64,000 nt of DNA from Isochrysis galbana (lineage: Eukaryota > Haptophyta > Isochrysidales > Isochrysidaceae): the NCBI GenBank assembly GCA_018136815.1, contig CM030941.1:19771-83770 (forward strand). The letters are read 5' to 3'. Below, one piece after another: positions 61,732-64,000 of the stretch (its first letter is position 1; each line of letters begins with the position of its first letter). Made by a program: the position numbers and the translations under genes. The notes beneath the pieces were generated by a model. The model did not search any database. It was not told the origin of the DNA and saw only the letters and a list, made by a program, of their open reading frames with translations.

Positions 61732-61935
61732 TCAGCCAGAGAGCCTCTCGACTATTGCCAGAAGGAAGAGGCAGCGTCCAAAGGGGAGTACGACGTTGAG
61801 GTACGGGTAGACGCGCGGGCTGAGCCGACTTAATGTCTCGTGCACTGGCCCGATGTGCGAGATGCCGAAGCTCGCCGCAAGCCCCGCAGAATACCCGAGC
61901 AGCAGCGGGTCCGCCGACCGCCCCTCGCGCGCCAT
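61732..61935 (-). CDS. Small membrane protein, hypothetical
   Basis: 67 residues: MAREGRSADPLLLGYSAGLA, ASFGISHIGPVHETLSRLSP, then RVYPYLNVVLPFGRCLFLLA and IVERLSG. Balanced composition, one or two membrane segments, and position beside low-complexity text make it look real. It could be the last exon of a longer gene. No family recognised. Confidence 0.45.
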   Translation of the reverse strand: MAREGRSADPLLLGYSAGLAASFGISHIGPVHETLSRLSPRVYPYLNVVLPFGRCLFLLAIVERLSG

Positions 61936-62498
61936 CCACCGGCGGTGGATGCCTCCCTCTCGTCGAGATGCGAAGGTTTTGACCGGAGGGAAGGGGGGGG
62001 GGGGTGGGAGGGAGGGGGGGGGGGGACTTCCCTTTCATTCATTCATTTGTACAGTTGATCTATGAGATACTAGTGTAGTACAGCGGAATTCAAATAGTCA
62101 AGAAGCACGACTCGATCATGTTCGATGCCTTCATTTATGATTTATGAGCGGAGAAGAGGAGGAAAAAAAAAACTTCTTAATATTCACGCCGCGCGCGCGA
62201 CTCCGCTACCTTTCCCTGACAGCCGCGCCCGCGTCCCTTATCTCTCCCTCTCACTCGCCTTGCGGCTCGTCCCCTCGTGCTCTACTTAGGGGCTCAGTGT
62301 TCGGGGTTTCCAGTGGCAGGCGGCGTGTACCGATCTCCGATGGTCGAATTCTCGACCTTCTCTCGCTCCATCGGGCGATCGGTTTCCCTTGTGTTTCTTG
62401 TGGGTGTTGTCACGTGAGGTGTGGGTGTGGATTTGTGTTGCGTATCGAGCGTCGAGCCTGCGACGTGGGGTCGTGGGGGGTGCGGGGTGCGGTGTTTG
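61936..62498. other. Intergenic, no gene recognised
   Basis: G-run near 61995-62025, then mixed sequence. 62180-62300 weakly matches 55060-55180. Confidence 0.4.
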
Positions 62499-63678
62499 TT
62501 AGGGGGTTAACCAAGTCAAAAACTATTGTTATAGTTTGAACTATGGAGCGTGCCGCGACCGCTCCCGAGCCCCAGGCGACCCTCGCCACCGCGCCCCACC
62601 TGGGACGCCCCATGCCGCCCGAGGCGGCTCGTCAGAAAGCCCTCTCACAGCCCATCCAGCCCATCCAAACCACGCCCGCGCAAGCGCGCGGGGTGGCGAG
62701 CACTGGCACCGAACAGGTTGCCCCCATGGCTCTGCGTAGCATGCAGGGGGTCTTTGAGACTCCCTCCAACAGTGGGAAACCCTCCCACCCCAAGAGCACC
62801 TCATGTGGGAGGGCAGCTCAGCTGCCCTCCCCATGGTGGAAACCTCTACCATCAGTGCACCCAACATGGGAGGGCACTTCACAACCATCAATCTCCTACG
62901 GAGAGCAACTTGTGCCTCTGTTTTTCAACATGTTGACTCACTTCTCGTTTTCACCCCACTCCTGTGGGCCACAAGAACCTACAACTCAGTGCCCTGCCTT
63001 GGGCCCTCCTTCAACACTTGACTCCCTCTCCTACTCTCCCTTCCCTCTAGAACCAACCCAAACAGCACGAACCCCCTCGCCCTCTGTTTCAAGCACCAAA
63101 ACTTTCAACTCAAGACCTTTGTTGATACACTTCACGTTTTCACCACACTCTTGTGGGCCACAATTACCTACAACTCAGTGCCCTGCCTTGGGCCCTCTTC
63201 CAACACTTCACTCCCTCTCCCACTCCCTCTTCCAACTACAACTAACCCAAGAAGCACAAACCCCCTTGCCCTCTGCTTCAAGCACCAAAAATTTCGACTC
63301 AAGACAAGAGGGAGGACATGTCTTGAGGCGGCGTCGCTGCCCATGCCTAGCGCAAGGGTATAGCGCCCCCACTCAGACATCTCCTTCCCCACAGCTCCTC
63401 TCTGAGGAGTTGCTCCTCTCCCTCCCATTAGGCCCCCTTGCCTGCGAGACCAGAACAGGATCCTGGCGTAGGGGGCTGTCTGAGTGTGGAGGAAGGGGCG
63501 CTCTGGCTAGCGCAGGTAGAAAGCTAGTGAAGAGCTGGGTGGCATAAGGGGGGAAGGGTGCTTGCGCTTGCCGCGGCAGGGGGTCCTGTCTTGAGTGAGC
63601 GCTAGTCCCGTTCCTTTGCCGCGCCGCGACCCATAAAAATTTGTTAAAAATTTAAAAATTTAGGGGGTTAACCAAGTC
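62499..63678 (+). mobile_element. Retroposon (62518-63659) with 19-bp target-site duplication
   Basis: TTAGGGGGTTAACCAAGTC occurs at 62499-62517 and 63660-63678 and flanks 1142 bp. The body begins AAAAACTATTGTTATAGTTT and ends in an A/T-rich tail (AATTTGTTAAAAATTTAAAA). A long target duplication plus an A-rich tail indicate target-primed reverse transcription. A relative of the 5' end lies at 33641. No reverse transcriptase is encoded, so this is a short or deleted non-autonomous copy. Confidence 0.85.
62543..63547 (+). CDS. ORF1-like protein of the retroposon
   Basis: 334 codons from an ATG 25 bp inside the element. Pro/Ser/Thr-rich with no known domain. Two consecutive ~190-bp blocks (from 62938 and 63128) encode near-identical text: HFSFSPHSCGPQEPTTQCPA and HFTFSPHSCGPQLPTTQCPA. 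The first residues match the frame at 33666, so the start is shared within the family. It may be an ORF1 nucleic-acid-binding protein or simply open sequence. Confidence 0.5.
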   Translation: MERAATAPEPQATLATAPHLGRPMPPEAARQKALSQPIQPIQTTPAQARGVASTGTEQVAPMALRSMQGVFETPSNSGKPSHPKSTSCGRAAQLPSPWWKPLPSVHPTWEGTSQPSISYGEQLVPLFFNMLTHFSFSPHSCGPQEPTTQCPALGPPSTLDSLSYSPFPLEPTQTARTPSPSVSSTKTFNSRPLLIHFTFSPHSCGPQLPTTQCPALGPLPTLHSLSHSLFQLQLTQEAQTPLPSASSTKNFDSRQEGGHVLRRRRCPCLAQGYSAPTQTSPSPQLLSEELLLSLPLGPLACETRTGSWRRGLSECGGRGALASAGRKLVKSWVA

Positions 63679-64000
63679 TTTCCGCTATGTCGAGTGCCTG
63701 TGCCACCAGGATCAGGTTTGTGTTCATTGTGAGGGCTCCTTTGGCGTCCACTTTGAAGATCGGGGCGCTGAGTTCCCGTGTGTCTTTGGTCTTTGGCCTT
63801 CTGCCTCGGGAGGCTTGTTGTGTACGCGCTATCGAGGTTTTGTTGGGGGATTCGAGGCCGTGCACGAGGATTGCGAATCTGGCCAAAGTACGTTCGATGA
63901 CGGGGATGTGGTGAAAAGTGTAGTTGTCATATTCGACCTTATAGAAGTCCGTTATTATAAATCTCCATGCTATCAGGTATAGGGTTTTGAGGCTATCGGG
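63679..64000 (-). pseudogene. LINE ORF2 C-terminal fragment at the window edge
   Basis: The minus strand reads AWRFIITDFYKVEYDNYTFH, then RTLARFAILVHGLESPNKTS and more, to a stop near 63668. It corresponds to AWRYILTDFDNIQYG of the relic at 10181-10960, clearly diverged. It continues beyond the window. The retroposon above sits immediately at its 3' end. Confidence 0.6.

Overview
The window is nuclear DNA of a GC-rich, repeat-laden unicellular eukaryote, most likely an alga. The host genes have short spliceosomal introns, and there are eukaryote-only families: a UBC13-type E2, a SMYD-type SET/MYND protein, an EF-hand protein and a kelch protein. One small protein carries a thylakoid-lumen-style leader, and an LPMO-like secreted protein is of a type I know from microalgae. 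I cannot fix the phylum; a stramenopile or haptophyte would fit. Three 100-N runs are assembly gaps.

About the first 24 kb is dominated by two head-to-tail copies of one large Ty3/gypsy element. Copy B (1-8737) enters mid-pol and ends in a 3' LTR (7354-8737). Copy A (11395-23690) has a 5' LTR (11395-12773), gag, pol and chromodomain but no 3' LTR. Pol order is a Ser/Pro-rich linker, a phage-type cytosine-methyltransferase-like domain, aspartic protease, RT, RNase H, integrase and chromodomain. Gag and pol of copy A share one frame separated by a single UAG, and the gag start lies inside the LTR. The methyltransferase-like domain and the UAG junction are the strongest candidates for something undescribed.

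From 24 to 35 kb lie interspersed repeat families, gaps, a UBZ-finger gene fragment, tRNA-Ser(TGA), LTR-like relics, and a 1.3 kb hAT-like element with an 8-bp target duplication that interrupts a host coding region.

From 35 to 62 kb is the host gene region: a putative thylakoid-lumen protein (+), two membrane-protein genes (-; one with nine exons and four internal repeats), the four-exon LPMO-like gene (-), a polytopic membrane protein with a duplicated NGYF motif (+), an EF-hand gene cut by a gap (-), UBC13 (-), a six-blade kelch protein (+), a coiled-coil protein (-), a SMYD-like protein (-) and a small membrane protein (-). A ~0.6 kb repeat family (called R3 here) lies head-to-head with gene 5' ends in all three places it occurs.

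The right end holds a 1.14 kb retroposon with a 19-bp target-site duplication inserted beside or into an older LINE fragment. Exon boundaries were read by eye from GT/GC-AG sites and reading phase; there is no transcript evidence.
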